A stretch of 64,000 nucleotides of DNA from Mucilaginibacter roseus. GTDB lineage: Bacteria; Bacteroidota; Bacteroidia; Sphingobacteriales; Sphingobacteriaceae. The stretch is from contig NZ_JAJPWV010000003.1 of the NCBI RefSeq assembly GCF_021215455.1, positions 558,001-622,000 of the forward strand. Reading direction: 5' to 3'. How positions within the stretch are numbered: position 1 is the first letter of the stretch; each line of letters begins with the position of its first letter. Shown here piece by piece: positions 9,151 through 17,033 of the stretch. The notes below the pieces were generated by a model that was not told the DNA's origin, searched no databases, and worked only from the letters and a program-made list of their open reading frames with translations. Made by a program: the position numbers and the translations under genes.

Positions 9151-9334
9151 TCTCAAGGGGTGCCTTGCTTTGGTCAAATAAACTATCTGCAGATGGTTTG
9201 CCAAACTGAAAGACAGGCTGAGATCATACCCGTGCCCCGGCCCTGAAGGGAGTTATTGCTGAGCTATCAGTTATAACTCACCCCTTCAGGGGCCGGGGGC
9301 AGCACCTGATCCGGATAATGCCGGCGTAGGGAGA
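9151..9334 (+). promoter_or_regulatory. TPP riboswitch (THI element) with an extra hairpin in J2-4
   Basis: The conserved TPP aptamer blocks appear in order: TCTCAAGGGGTGCC at 9151-9164, GGCTGAGATCATACCCGT at 9217-9233, and ACCTGATCCGG then ATAATGCCGGCGTAGGGAGA ending near 9334. P1 (TCTC/GAGA), P2 (GGGG/CCC), P3 with its extension and P5 (CCGG/CCGG) can all be drawn. ACCCGT and the P4 strand are normally only a few bases apart, but here a 67-nt hairpin (9234-9300) separates them. The switch should control the TonB receptor and pnuT in response to thiamine pyrophosphate. A copy of part of P3 (TGCAGATGGTTT, 9188-9199) recurs at 9372-9383, close to the start codon. Confidence 0.93.
9234..9300. 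repeat. G-rich hairpin repeat inserted in the TPP riboswitch
   Basis: One long imperfect hairpin. GCCCCGGCCCTGAAGGG (9234-9250) pairs with CCCCTTCAGGGGCCGGGGGC (9281-9300) apart from bulged bases, then AGTTAT (9251-9256) pairs with ATAACT (9273-9278). The outer stem has the GGGCCGGGG tail seen in the left arm of the DUF559 element, so I place it in the same repeat family. Confidence 0.75.
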
Positions 9335-9406
9335 GGTAATAAGTTAAGTGTACTGCATGTTCGCCCTGGCTTGCAGATGGTTTAACTCAATTTTGTACTA
9401 AACACA

Positions 9407-11821
9407 TTGAAAAATTTATTCGCGGCGATCATCGCCCTGCTGTTGCCTTACGTGGTATCGGCCCAGTTTTCTGTATCCGGAAAAGTAACTAATCAAAACG
9501 GTGACGTATTGCCCGGTGCAACGGTCACCATCTCGTCAGCACAACAAAACACCGTAACCGATGCCTCCGGCCAGTATAAGTTAAGCCTGGCAACCGGGAC
9601 GTATGCTATAGTTGTTAACTATATCGGTTATCAGCAAACTACTAAAAGCATTGCGGTGCGCGGTAACCAAACGGTTAACTTTAGCCTGGTACCATCAAAC
9701 TATACTACTGAAGAGGTAACGGTTACAGCAACCCGGGCAAGTAAAAACTCGCCTACGGCTTTCACCAACCTGAGTAAAAAAGATCTCGAAAAAAACAACT
9801 TCGGCCAGGATCTGCCTTTCCTGCTTAATCAAACCCCATCGGTAGTGGTAACCTCTGATGCCGGCGCAGGTGTGGGTTATACCGGCATCCGTATTCGCGG
9901 CTCCGACCCAACGCGTATCAACGTAACCATCAACGGCATCCCGTATAATGATTCAGAGAGCCAAGGTTCATTCTTTGTGGATATCCCGGATATCGCCTCA
10001 TCCGTAAATAACATACAGGTGCAGCGCGGCGTGGGCACATCCACCAATGGGGCGGGCGCATTTGGTGGCAGCATTAACGTACAAACGGCAACCCGCCGCG
10101 ATACGGCTTACGCCGAGCTGAACAACTCCGCAGGCTCGTTCAACACGGTAAAAAACACTGTAAGCGTAGGTACAGGTTTGCTGGGCAACCATTTCAGTTT
10201 TGATGGCCGTTTATCGCGCATCCATTCTGATGGTTATATCGACCGTGCCTTTTCTAACCTCAAATCGTACTTTTTAAGCGGTGCTTATTATGGTAAAAAC
10301 ACTACGATCCGTGCCAACGTATTTACCGGTTACGAGCGCACCTATCAAGCCTGGAACGGTGTGCCGGACTATGAAATACAGAATAACCGCCGCTATAACG
10401 AATATACTTATAAAGATCAGGTAGATAACTACACCCAAAACCATTACCAGCTACTGTTAGACCAGCGTATATCCGACAAATTATCTTTTAGTGGAGCGCT
10501 GCACTACACCAAGGGTAAGGGTTATTACGAGGAATTCCGTGAGGGCGATTCCGTAAAGAACTATGGCTTAAACCCGGTAATTTATGGTAGCGACACGCTG
10601 GCAACCAGTAATATAGTTCGTCGCCGATGGTTAGATAACGATTTTTACGGAGTAACCTACGCTTTAAAATATCTGCCTACCGATCAACTGAACATGACGT
10701 TGGGCGGCGCTTACAATGAATATAAAGGGGGCCATTACGGCAACATCATTAACAGCAGCAATACCATCAACGTACCGTATAACTATGAGTACTATCGAGA
10801 CGATGCCAAAAAGAACGACTTTAACATATTTGCCCGTGCGGAATGGAATCTGGAAAAATGGTTGCTGTATGCAGATATGCAGTACCGCTATGTTTACTAT
10901 TCATTCCTGGGTTTTGACAGGAATCTGAACAACGTACAACAAAGCGCTACACTGAATTTCTTTAATCCAAAGGCCGGTGTTACTTACAAGATAGACGACC
11001 GTAGCAACGTTTACGCATCATTCGCGGTGGGTAACCGTGAGCCTAATCGCGACGACTTTACAAACTCTTCTCCCCAAAGCCGTCCGAAACACGAAAACCT
11101 GAAAGATTTTGAAGCCGGTTACCGCATTAGCACATCGCGTTTTACCGGTGGCATCAACGGGTTTTATATGCTTTATAAAAATCAGCTGATATTAACCGGA
11201 CAACTGAATGATGTGGGCTCCGCTATTCGCCGCAATGTGAAGGACAGCTATCGTGCAGGTGTTGAATTTGATGGAAGGGTGAAGATAACTGATCAATTAG
11301 CCTGGGGAGCGACTGCCACGGTAAGTGCAAACAAAATTAAAGACTATGGACAGTTCTTCACCAATTATGATGATAACAGCCTGGTTGAACTACAGCTAAA
11401 GAAAACCACTATCGCCTTCTCTCCGTCATTCATAGGATCGAGCGAGATAAGTTATTCACCTATAAAAGGAAGCGAGATTGCTTTGCTGAGCAAATACATC
11501 AGCAGCCAGTTTTTGGATAACACTATGAATACTAACCCTGCAGGTTATACGATTGACGACGAAAGCGCCTTAAACCCTTACGCCGCCAACCGTAAAATAA
11601 ACGGTTACTTTGTAAGCGATGTGCGCCTACGTTATAATTTCAGCACCAAGGCGGTTAAAAACATCGGTATCGGCTTGCTGGTGAACAACGTGTTCAACAA
11701 AAAATACGAAGCAAACGGCGCCACTTACCCTGGTCTTAGCGGCAGCAATATTTATAATTATAACTATTTCTACGTACAGGCCACCAGGAATTTCCTGGCA
11801 TCATTGAGCTTGGCGTTTTAA
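9407..11821 (+). CDS. TonB-dependent outer-membrane receptor, probable thiamine uptake
   Basis: An 804 aa receptor starting at TTG 9407 (MKNLFAAIIALLL). A signal peptide (about 1-19, VSA-QF) precedes a carboxypeptidase-regulatory-like domain (about 20-105, FSVSGKVTNQNGDVLPGATV). The plug domain contains GIRIRGSDPTRINVTINGIP and FGGSINVQT, and a beta-barrel ends in an aromatic terminus (SLAF). The TPP riboswitch upstream and the PnuC-type transporter downstream match the known Bacteroidota arrangement in which the receptor brings thiamine or a derivative across the outer membrane. The substrate is inferred from that context. The repeat 11821-11942 starts at the last base of the stop codon. Confidence 0.9.
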   Translation: MKNLFAAIIALLLPYVVSAQFSVSGKVTNQNGDVLPGATVTISSAQQNTVTDASGQYKLSLATGTYAIVVNYIGYQQTTKSIAVRGNQTVNFSLVPSNYTTEEVTVTATRASKNSPTAFTNLSKKDLEKNNFGQDLPFLLNQTPSVVVTSDAGAGVGYTGIRIRGSDPTRINVTINGIPYNDSESQGSFFVDIPDIASSVNNIQVQRGVGTSTNGAGAFGGSINVQTATRRDTAYAELNNSAGSFNTVKNTVSVGTGLLGNHFSFDGRLSRIHSDGYIDRAFSNLKSYFLSGAYYGKNTTIRANVFTGYERTYQAWNGVPDYEIQNNRRYNEYTYKDQVDNYTQNHYQLLLDQRISDKLSFSGALHYTKGKGYYEEFREGDSVKNYGLNPVIYGSDTLATSNIVRRRWLDNDFYGVTYALKYLPTDQLNMTLGGAYNEYKGGHYGNIINSSNTINVPYNYEYYRDDAKKNDFNIFARAEWNLEKWLLYADMQYRYVYYSFLGFDRNLNNVQQSATLNFFNPKAGVTYKIDDRSNVYASFAVGNREPNRDDFTNSSPQSRPKHENLKDFEAGYRISTSRFTGGINGFYMLYKNQLILTGQLNDVGSAIRRNVKDSYRAGVEFDGRVKITDQLAWGATATVSANKIKDYGQFFTNYDDNSLVELQLKKTTIAFSPSFIGSSEISYSPIKGSEIALLSKYISSQFLDNTMNTNPAGYTIDDESALNPYAANRKINGYFVSDVRLRYNFSTKAVKNIGIGLLVNNVFNKKYEANGATYPGLSGSNIYNYNYFYVQATRNFLASLSLAF

Positions 11822-11942
11822 CCCCTCCTAAATCCTCCACGAGGGGGAGGACTTGATTAGCCATTGGGAGGATAGTTAGTTGAAATAAAATGACGATAGT
11901 CGATAATTAAATGCCCTCCCCTTGGGGAGGGTTGGGAGGGGT
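11821..11942. repeat. Paired inverted G-rich repeats (REPIN/MITE-like), nuclease-free
   Basis: The left arm is ACCCCTCCTAAA plus hairpin TCCTCC...GGAGGA (11833-11851). The right arm is hairpin CCCTCCCC-TT-GGGGAGGG (11914-11931) plus tail TTGGGAGGGGT. The outer 8 bp ACCCCTCC/GGAGGGGT are perfect terminal inverted repeats, and about 60 bp of A/T-rich spacer lie between the arms. The layout equals that of the DUF559 element without its gene. It fills almost the whole gap between the receptor stop codon and the pnuT start. Confidence 0.75.
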
Positions 11943-11945
11943 ATC

Positions 11946-12563
11946 ATGCAACACTGGATAGAACTATTCATCACACAAATAAAAGAAACCAGCCCGCTGC
12001 AGTGGATTGCCACCGTATTCGGTATGGCCGAGGTGCTGCTGGCTAAGCGTAATAACATATTGCTTTATCCGGCGGGTATCATTGGTATTGTACTATCGTT
12101 GTATTTGCTGGTGGATGTTAAGCTGTATGCCGAGGCCGCCTTGAACATGTATTACCTGATAATGAGCATTTACGGCTGGATATACTGGACGCGAAAGCGC
12201 GATGAACCACCGGTGCAGATCAGCTATGCAAACCGTAGCGAGTGGATTGTTACCCTTGCCATCAGTTTAGGGGGCTGGGCGGTACTGTACCTGCTGCTAA
12301 AATACTTTACCCCCTCGGATGTGCCAATACTGGATTCCTTTGTGTCATCAACCGCGTGGGCGGGTATGTGGTTACTGGCCAGGCGGAAAATTGAGAACTG
12401 GGTGCTGCTCAACATAAGTAATTTTGTGGCGGTGCCCCTGTTGTTTTATAAAGGCCTGCCGCTTTTTGCCTGCCTGACCATCTTTTTATTTGTGGTGGCT
12501 ATATTCGGCTTTTTCGACTGGAAGAAGAAGCTGGACGGTAAAATCAATATAGCCGTTCAATAA
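11946..12563 (+). CDS. pnuT: PnuC-family transporter, probable thiamine transporter PnuT
   Basis: A 205 aa inner-membrane protein of the PnuC family with about seven hydrophobic segments. WIATVFGMAEVLLAKRNNIL near the N-terminus and ENWVLLNISNFVAVPLLFYK near residue 155 are family-typical. PnuC proteins carry vitamins by facilitated diffusion (nicotinamide riboside, riboflavin or thiamine). The thiamine assignment rests on the TPP riboswitch and the receptor directly upstream. I start at ATG 11946, just outside the repeat; the eight codons upstream read through the repeat tail. It is probably cotranscribed with the receptor, with the repeat in the mRNA. Confidence 0.85.
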   Translation: MQHWIELFITQIKETSPLQWIATVFGMAEVLLAKRNNILLYPAGIIGIVLSLYLLVDVKLYAEAALNMYYLIMSIYGWIYWTRKRDEPPVQISYANRSEWIVTLAISLGGWAVLYLLLKYFTPSDVPILDSFVSSTAWAGMWLLARRKIENWVLLNISNFVAVPLLFYKGLPLFACLTIFLFVVAIFGFFDWKKKLDGKINIAVQ

Positions 12564-12572
12564 AAACTGTTT

Positions 12573-13664
12573 ATGCATCCATCTGAACTGCTAAAACCCG
12601 AATGGGTAGATATTATACGCCGCCATGTGCCGGAAGCCGAAAAGAGCGGCAAGTTACACCCGGCGCAGTTGGCGCTGGTGCATGAACAGGGCTGGTTCAA
12701 GTTTTTGGTACCTGCAATTTATTCAGGCCTTGAACTCAACCTGACCGATCAGGTTAGATTAGAGGAAAGCCTGGCCTGGGCCAACGGTAGTTTGGGCTGG
12801 GTGGTAACGCTGTGCAGTGGCGCGGGTTGGTTCGGTGGTTTTATTGAGCCGGATGCAGCTCAAGAGATATTTGCAAACCCGCAGCTTTGCCTGGCAGGCA
12901 GCGGCGCGCCAAGCGGTACGGCTACTATTACGGATGCCGGTTACATCATCAACGGTGAGTGGAAATACGCCAGCGGGATACAACATGCCACGCATGTAAC
13001 CGCCAATTGCATAATAAAGCAAGGTGATGAAACGGTATTAAATGCGGATGGCACGCCGCTGATATTGCCCTTTGTGTTCAACCGGGAAGATGTTACCATA
13101 CAATCGGCATGGAAATATGTGGGTATGATGGCTACCGGGAGCGATGCTTACCGGGTAAATAACCTTTTTGTGCCTGCAAGCCGTTGCTTTAAAATAGATG
13201 CTTCGGCCGCTAAGGTTAATGGAGCGTTGTATAATTACCCCTTTATACAGTTAGCCGAAGCTACACTGACCGCCAACATGAGCGGCATGGCCATACACTT
13301 TACTGATCTATGCGAAACCTTGTTTGCCGATAAACCTTTTCGTGGCCGGTACAATGCCGCGCAACAACAAAAAGTACAACAGTTGTTACAGGAAAGCATC
13401 GATAGGCTGAACCATGCCCGCAGAGCTTTTTACTTCGCAGTCGATGCTTCATGGCAGGCGGTAAGTCAAAAAGCTGACAGTACTAAAGCGTTAAAGGCTG
13501 TAAGCAAAGCATCGCATACCCTTGCTACACTTGCCCGGAATATGGTAGATCAACTATATCCTTACTGCGGATTGATAGCCGCAAACCCGGACACAGAGAT
13601 CAACCATGTATGGCGCGATCTGCATACGGCCAGCCAGCATAGTTTGTTTACTTTTAGTAATTAA
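12573..13664 (+). CDS. Acyl-CoA dehydrogenase-like flavoprotein
   Basis: A 363 aa protein with the fold order of the acyl-CoA dehydrogenase superfamily: N-terminal helical region (FLVPAIYSGLELNL, EESLAWANGSLGWV), central beta-barrel (GSGAPSGTATITDAGYIING, WKYASGIQHA) and C-terminal helical bundle. It looks closer to the FAD/FMN-dependent hydroxylase-type branch (HpaB/DszC-like) than to fatty-acid enzymes, but I cannot fix a substrate. It starts 9 bp after pnuT, so it is probably in the thiamine operon under the riboswitch. It ends 3 bp from the convergent bshC. Confidence 0.75.
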   Translation: MHPSELLKPEWVDIIRRHVPEAEKSGKLHPAQLALVHEQGWFKFLVPAIYSGLELNLTDQVRLEESLAWANGSLGWVVTLCSGAGWFGGFIEPDAAQEIFANPQLCLAGSGAPSGTATITDAGYIINGEWKYASGIQHATHVTANCIIKQGDETVLNADGTPLILPFVFNREDVTIQSAWKYVGMMATGSDAYRVNNLFVPASRCFKIDASAAKVNGALYNYPFIQLAEATLTANMSGMAIHFTDLCETLFADKPFRGRYNAAQQQKVQQLLQESIDRLNHARRAFYFAVDASWQAVSQKADSTKALKAVSKASHTLATLARNMVDQLYPYCGLIAANPDTEINHVWRDLHTASQHSLFTFSN

Positions 13665-13667
13665 GTG

Positions 13668-15269
13668 TTATTCAGAAAGTACGGTAAATTTAAAATCCAG
13701 CGGTTCAAAGTGTTCGATCAATTCATCAATAAATTGCTGGCCCCACTTCACATAGAATAGCCCGAAGTTTTCGGCACGTTCCTGTAGGCTGTTCTTTGGG
13801 AATAGTTCGGCTTTGATCTGTTCTACTTGTTCCAGGCGGGTTTGGTAGTTTGATCTTTCTGCCTTCACCAGCTTTTTCTCCAGGTTATCAATAGCGTGTT
13901 TCAGTCTTGAGCTTACCGCTTCGGTTGATGGGGCAAGTGTAGGGTCTATCTTTTGGGCGCGTTGTTTTATTTTTTCAAAAACGGACTGTAGTTGCTGCCA
14001 TTCCTCGTTGAGAGAAAGCATATGCTCGCTGTGTTTTTTTACCCAGTCGTTCTTGATCAGGTCGGCTGACTTAAATAAGTCCACTGGCGAAAGCTCCATC
14101 TGCTCAATTTTGGCCGATGTTTTTTTAGGGATCACCAAGCCAGAGTTACGCAGTATCAGTATCGGGAAATCAACCCTGTAATGTTCAAAGTTTGCTTTTA
14201 GTTCGAGCCAGTAAACCACCTCCGCGCCACCGCCAATGTAGGCAATGTTGGGTAAAATGCACTCCTGGTAAAGCGGGCGCATTACCACGTTCGGGCTAAA
14301 ACGTTCAGGATGCTCCGCTATTTCGGCTTTCAGTTCAGCCTCGCTAATGGCTATCTCGGTATTCAGTACTTTGTATGTATCGTTTTCAAAAACCAGTCGT
14401 TCGCGCAAGCCATCCAACAGGTAAAAAAAGTTGATTTCGCGCGGGTTAACCTGAATGTTAACGCCAAGCTTTTCTAACTCCTGGTTAGTAGCGCTAATAT
14501 GTTTAAAGCTGTTTTGCTCAATAATGTCCTGCTCAATAATCGGCGCGAATTGTTTTTTAAAGGCGATATCATCCGCATCAATAACCACTAACCCATATTG
14601 CCCAAACAGGGCGTTCACCAAATACCGGGTAGCATCGGCCAGTTTATCGAAACCGGTATATGCCTTTTCAACTATTTGCGCTAACGGTAACGCATGGTTC
14701 TCCAGACCCAGCACACCTTTGTATTGGTTTAGCGCCTGGCGCATACTGTCCGGGTTAATACGCCCGGTAGCGCCCGATGCCTCATACCACCAGTGTACCT
14801 TTTTGCCACCTATGTTGGTATAGTTTATTTCTGCAAAATCATGGTCTTCACTGGCCATCCAGTAAACGGGCACAAAGTTTTTATCCGGAAATTGTGCTTT
14901 TAGTTGTTGGGTGAGCTTAATGGCCGTTACTATCTTATAAATAAAGTATAGCGGCCCGGCAAATATATTAAGTTGATGGCCGGTAGTAACAGTATATGTG
15001 TCAGCTGATAAAAGTTCTTTTATACGTTCAAGCGGAGCTTTGGTCAACCCGCCATCAATATGTGTAATGGCATTGTATTGACGGGTTAACACATCAACCA
15101 GCACCCGCCTGTCGGCAACAACTTTTTTAGCGGCCAGCAATTGTGCAAAGCCATCCATATCCGGGCGGTAGCCATAGAATGGTCGAAGGGCCGGGGCATC
15201 GTCCACGTAATCAATTACCGTTTGCGAAAAGAAACCGGTATCCTTATAGCTGATACAATTAGCATCCAT
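13668..15269 (-). CDS. bshC: Bacillithiol biosynthesis cysteine-adding enzyme BshC
   Basis: At 533 aa this matches BshC in length and architecture: a Rossmann-like core with TGHQLNIFAGPLYFIYKIV near the N-terminus, YWMASEDHDFAEIN in the middle, ECILPNIAYIGGGAEVVYWL, and a long C-terminal coiled coil (about residues 395-490). BshC joins cysteine to glucosaminyl-malate in the last step of bacillithiol synthesis. The other bsh genes are not in the window. Its stop lies 3 bp from the preceding convergent gene. rimO lies 45 bp upstream on the same strand. Confidence 0.95.
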   Translation of the reverse strand: MDANCISYKDTGFFSQTVIDYVDDAPALRPFYGYRPDMDGFAQLLAAKKVVADRRVLVDVLTRQYNAITHIDGGLTKAPLERIKELLSADTYTVTTGHQLNIFAGPLYFIYKIVTAIKLTQQLKAQFPDKNFVPVYWMASEDHDFAEINYTNIGGKKVHWWYEASGATGRINPDSMRQALNQYKGVLGLENHALPLAQIVEKAYTGFDKLADATRYLVNALFGQYGLVVIDADDIAFKKQFAPIIEQDIIEQNSFKHISATNQELEKLGVNIQVNPREINFFYLLDGLRERLVFENDTYKVLNTEIAISEAELKAEIAEHPERFSPNVVMRPLYQECILPNIAYIGGGAEVVYWLELKANFEHYRVDFPILILRNSGLVIPKKTSAKIEQMELSPVDLFKSADLIKNDWVKKHSEHMLSLNEEWQQLQSVFEKIKQRAQKIDPTLAPSTEAVSSRLKHAIDNLEKKLVKAERSNYQTRLEQVEQIKAELFPKNSLQERAENFGLFYVKWGQQFIDELIEHFEPLDFKFTVLSE

Positions 15270-15314
15270 CAGCCCAAATGTAAACGATTAAGATAAAAGA
15301 ACCGAACGTTTCAA

Positions 15315-16640
15315 TTATTTTACAATTTGTCCATAAAGGTCAAAATCCTCGGCATTGTCAATTTTCACGTTAACAAAGCCGCCCACGGTAGCATAGTTTA
15401 TGTTAGCATCGATCAATACCTCGTTATCCACCTCGGGCGAATCAAACTCGGTACGGCCAACAAAGTATTCCCCATCTTTTTTGTCGATGAGCACTTTGTA
15501 GGTATTGCCAATCTTCTCCTGATTTTTCTCAAATGATATGCCCTGCTGAATTTCCATAATCGCATCAGCGCGTTCCTGCTTCACTTCATCAGGTACATCA
15601 TCCACCAGGCTATGGGCATGGGTTTTTTCCTCGTGCGAGTAGGTGAAACAGCCCAGGCGATCAAAACGCGTATCTTCAACCCATTGTGCCATTTCTTCAA
15701 AGTCCTGCACGGTTTCGCCGGGGTAGCCGGTAATTAGCGTAGTACGCAAGGCGATGTTGGGCACCCTGTCGCGGATCTCGTTCACCAAGTCGATGGTTTT
15801 TTGCTTGGTGATGCCGCGGCGCATGGATTTAAGCATATTATCGGTAATATGCTGCAATGGCATGTCCAAGTATTTACAAACGTTCTCACGCTCGTTCATC
15901 ACATCCAGCACCTCCATCGGGAAGCCGGACGGGTAGGCGTATTGCAGCCTGATCCATTCCACACCATTCACGTCAGATAAACGGCGGATCAATTCGTCCA
16001 GGTTGCGTTTGCCGTAGAGGTCAAGCCCATAATAGGTCAGATCCTGGGCGATTAATATCAATTCTTTGGTGCCATTTCTTACTAATGTTTGGGCTTCCGC
16101 AACCAATTCCTCCATCGGTTTGGTTACGTGCTTGCCACGCATCAGCGGGATAGCGCAAAACGAACACGGACGGTTACAGCCCTCCGCTATTTTAAAGTAA
16201 GCAAAATGTGAAGGCGTAGTCAGCAAACGCTCGCCGATTAATTCATGACGGTAGTTGGCGCCAATAGTGCTCAATACATCCTGCAGATCGTTGGTTCCGA
16301 AATAAGCATCTATATTAGGTATCTCTGACTGCAGCTCAGGTTTATAACGTTCAGACAAGCATCCGGTAACGATAACCTTACCCACTTTACCCTGCTCCTT
16401 CAATTCGCTGTATTGTAAAATGGTGTCGATAGATTCCTGCTTGGCATTATCAATAAAACCACAGGTGTTGATCACCACTATATCATTACTGCTTACCTTA
16501 TCCGCCTCATGCACCACATCAAAAGCGTTACCTTTAAGCTGACCCATCAGTACTTCTGAGTCATAGATATTTTTTGAGCAACCCAGCGTAACCACGTTAA
16601 TTCTTGGTTTGGATTTCACCGATTTTATATTCGATTTCAC
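15315..16640 (-). CDS. rimO: Ribosomal protein S12 methylthiotransferase RimO
   Basis: A radical-SAM methylthiotransferase that modifies an Asp of S12. It has the N-terminal UPF0004 domain (INVVTLGCSKNIYDSEV; further Cys in NTCGF and TGCLSER), the SAM cluster motif EGCNRPCSFCAIP, and a C-terminal TRAM domain, giving 441 aa in the normal range. The N-terminus MKSNIKSVKSK lies in the repeat flanking the GxxExxY gene. The start is GTG 16638-16640, and a second in-frame GTG one repeat unit later (16617-16619) is an equally good candidate. ftsY is the next core gene upstream, with the GxxExxY cassette between. Confidence 0.95.
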   Translation of the reverse strand: MKSNIKSVKSKPRINVVTLGCSKNIYDSEVLMGQLKGNAFDVVHEADKVSSNDIVVINTCGFIDNAKQESIDTILQYSELKEQGKVGKVIVTGCLSERYKPELQSEIPNIDAYFGTNDLQDVLSTIGANYRHELIGERLLTTPSHFAYFKIAEGCNRPCSFCAIPLMRGKHVTKPMEELVAEAQTLVRNGTKELILIAQDLTYYGLDLYGKRNLDELIRRLSDVNGVEWIRLQYAYPSGFPMEVLDVMNERENVCKYLDMPLQHITDNMLKSMRRGITKQKTIDLVNEIRDRVPNIALRTTLITGYPGETVQDFEEMAQWVEDTRFDRLGCFTYSHEEKTHAHSLVDDVPDEVKQERADAIMEIQQGISFEKNQEKIGNTYKVLIDKKDGEYFVGRTEFDSPEVDNEVLIDANINYATVGGFVNVKIDNAEDFDLYGQIVK

Positions 16641-16645
16641 TGATT
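16612..16645. repeat. Left repeat pair of the GxxExxY cassette
   Basis: Two copies of a 13-bp motif, GATTTCACCGATT (16612-16624) and GATTTCACTGATT (16633-16645), start 21 bp apart. The first is a perfect inverted copy of AATCGGTGAAATC at 17034-17046. Each copy contains a GTG in frame with rimO. Confidence 0.85.
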
Positions 16646-16653
16646 CTTTTCTT

Positions 16654-17028
16654 TTATGTTGAAATCCGTTTTACTTCGCAGCTTGGATTTCCAAAATTAA
16701 CTAATAAGCCCGTTTTAACTTTGCTCGCTTTTAAATAAGAAAGTAATTGGGATTTAAACAATGCTGGAATAAATCCTGTAACAGATTTTAATTCAACTAT
16801 AACTCTATTTTCAACAAACAGATCACATCTAAACTTCCCAACAAATTCGTTTTTGAAGAATACGTCAAATTCTTTCTCGTATTCAAATTTAAGGCCTTTT
16901 AAATTAAACTGATGCCTTAACGCTTTAACATATATTTTTTCTACAAAACCAGGGCCTAATGTGCTATGCACCTCATAGCAACAACCGATTATTTGTTCGG
17001 TAAGCGTGTCGTGTTCAAAACTGCTCAT
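16654..17028 (-). CDS. GxxExxY family protein (PD-(D/E)XK nuclease superfamily)
   Basis: A 124 aa protein. The name-giving motif is GFVEKIY in STLGPGFVEKIYVKALRHQF. The PDDEXK_3 catalytic pattern is visible as D...ELK in CDLFVENRVIVELKSVTGF, and the C-terminal LVNFGNP is also family-typical. The biochemical role of this family is not established; the fold suggests a nuclease. The gene is A/T-rich compared with rimO and ftsY and is bracketed by inverted repeats, which points to acquisition as a unit. It lies on the same strand as both neighbours and could be cotranscribed with them. Confidence 0.9.
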   Translation of the reverse strand: MSSFEHDTLTEQIIGCCYEVHSTLGPGFVEKIYVKALRHQFNLKGLKFEYEKEFDVFFKNEFVGKFRCDLFVENRVIVELKSVTGFIPALFKSQLLSYLKASKVKTGLLVNFGNPSCEVKRIST

Positions 17029-17033
17029 ACCTT

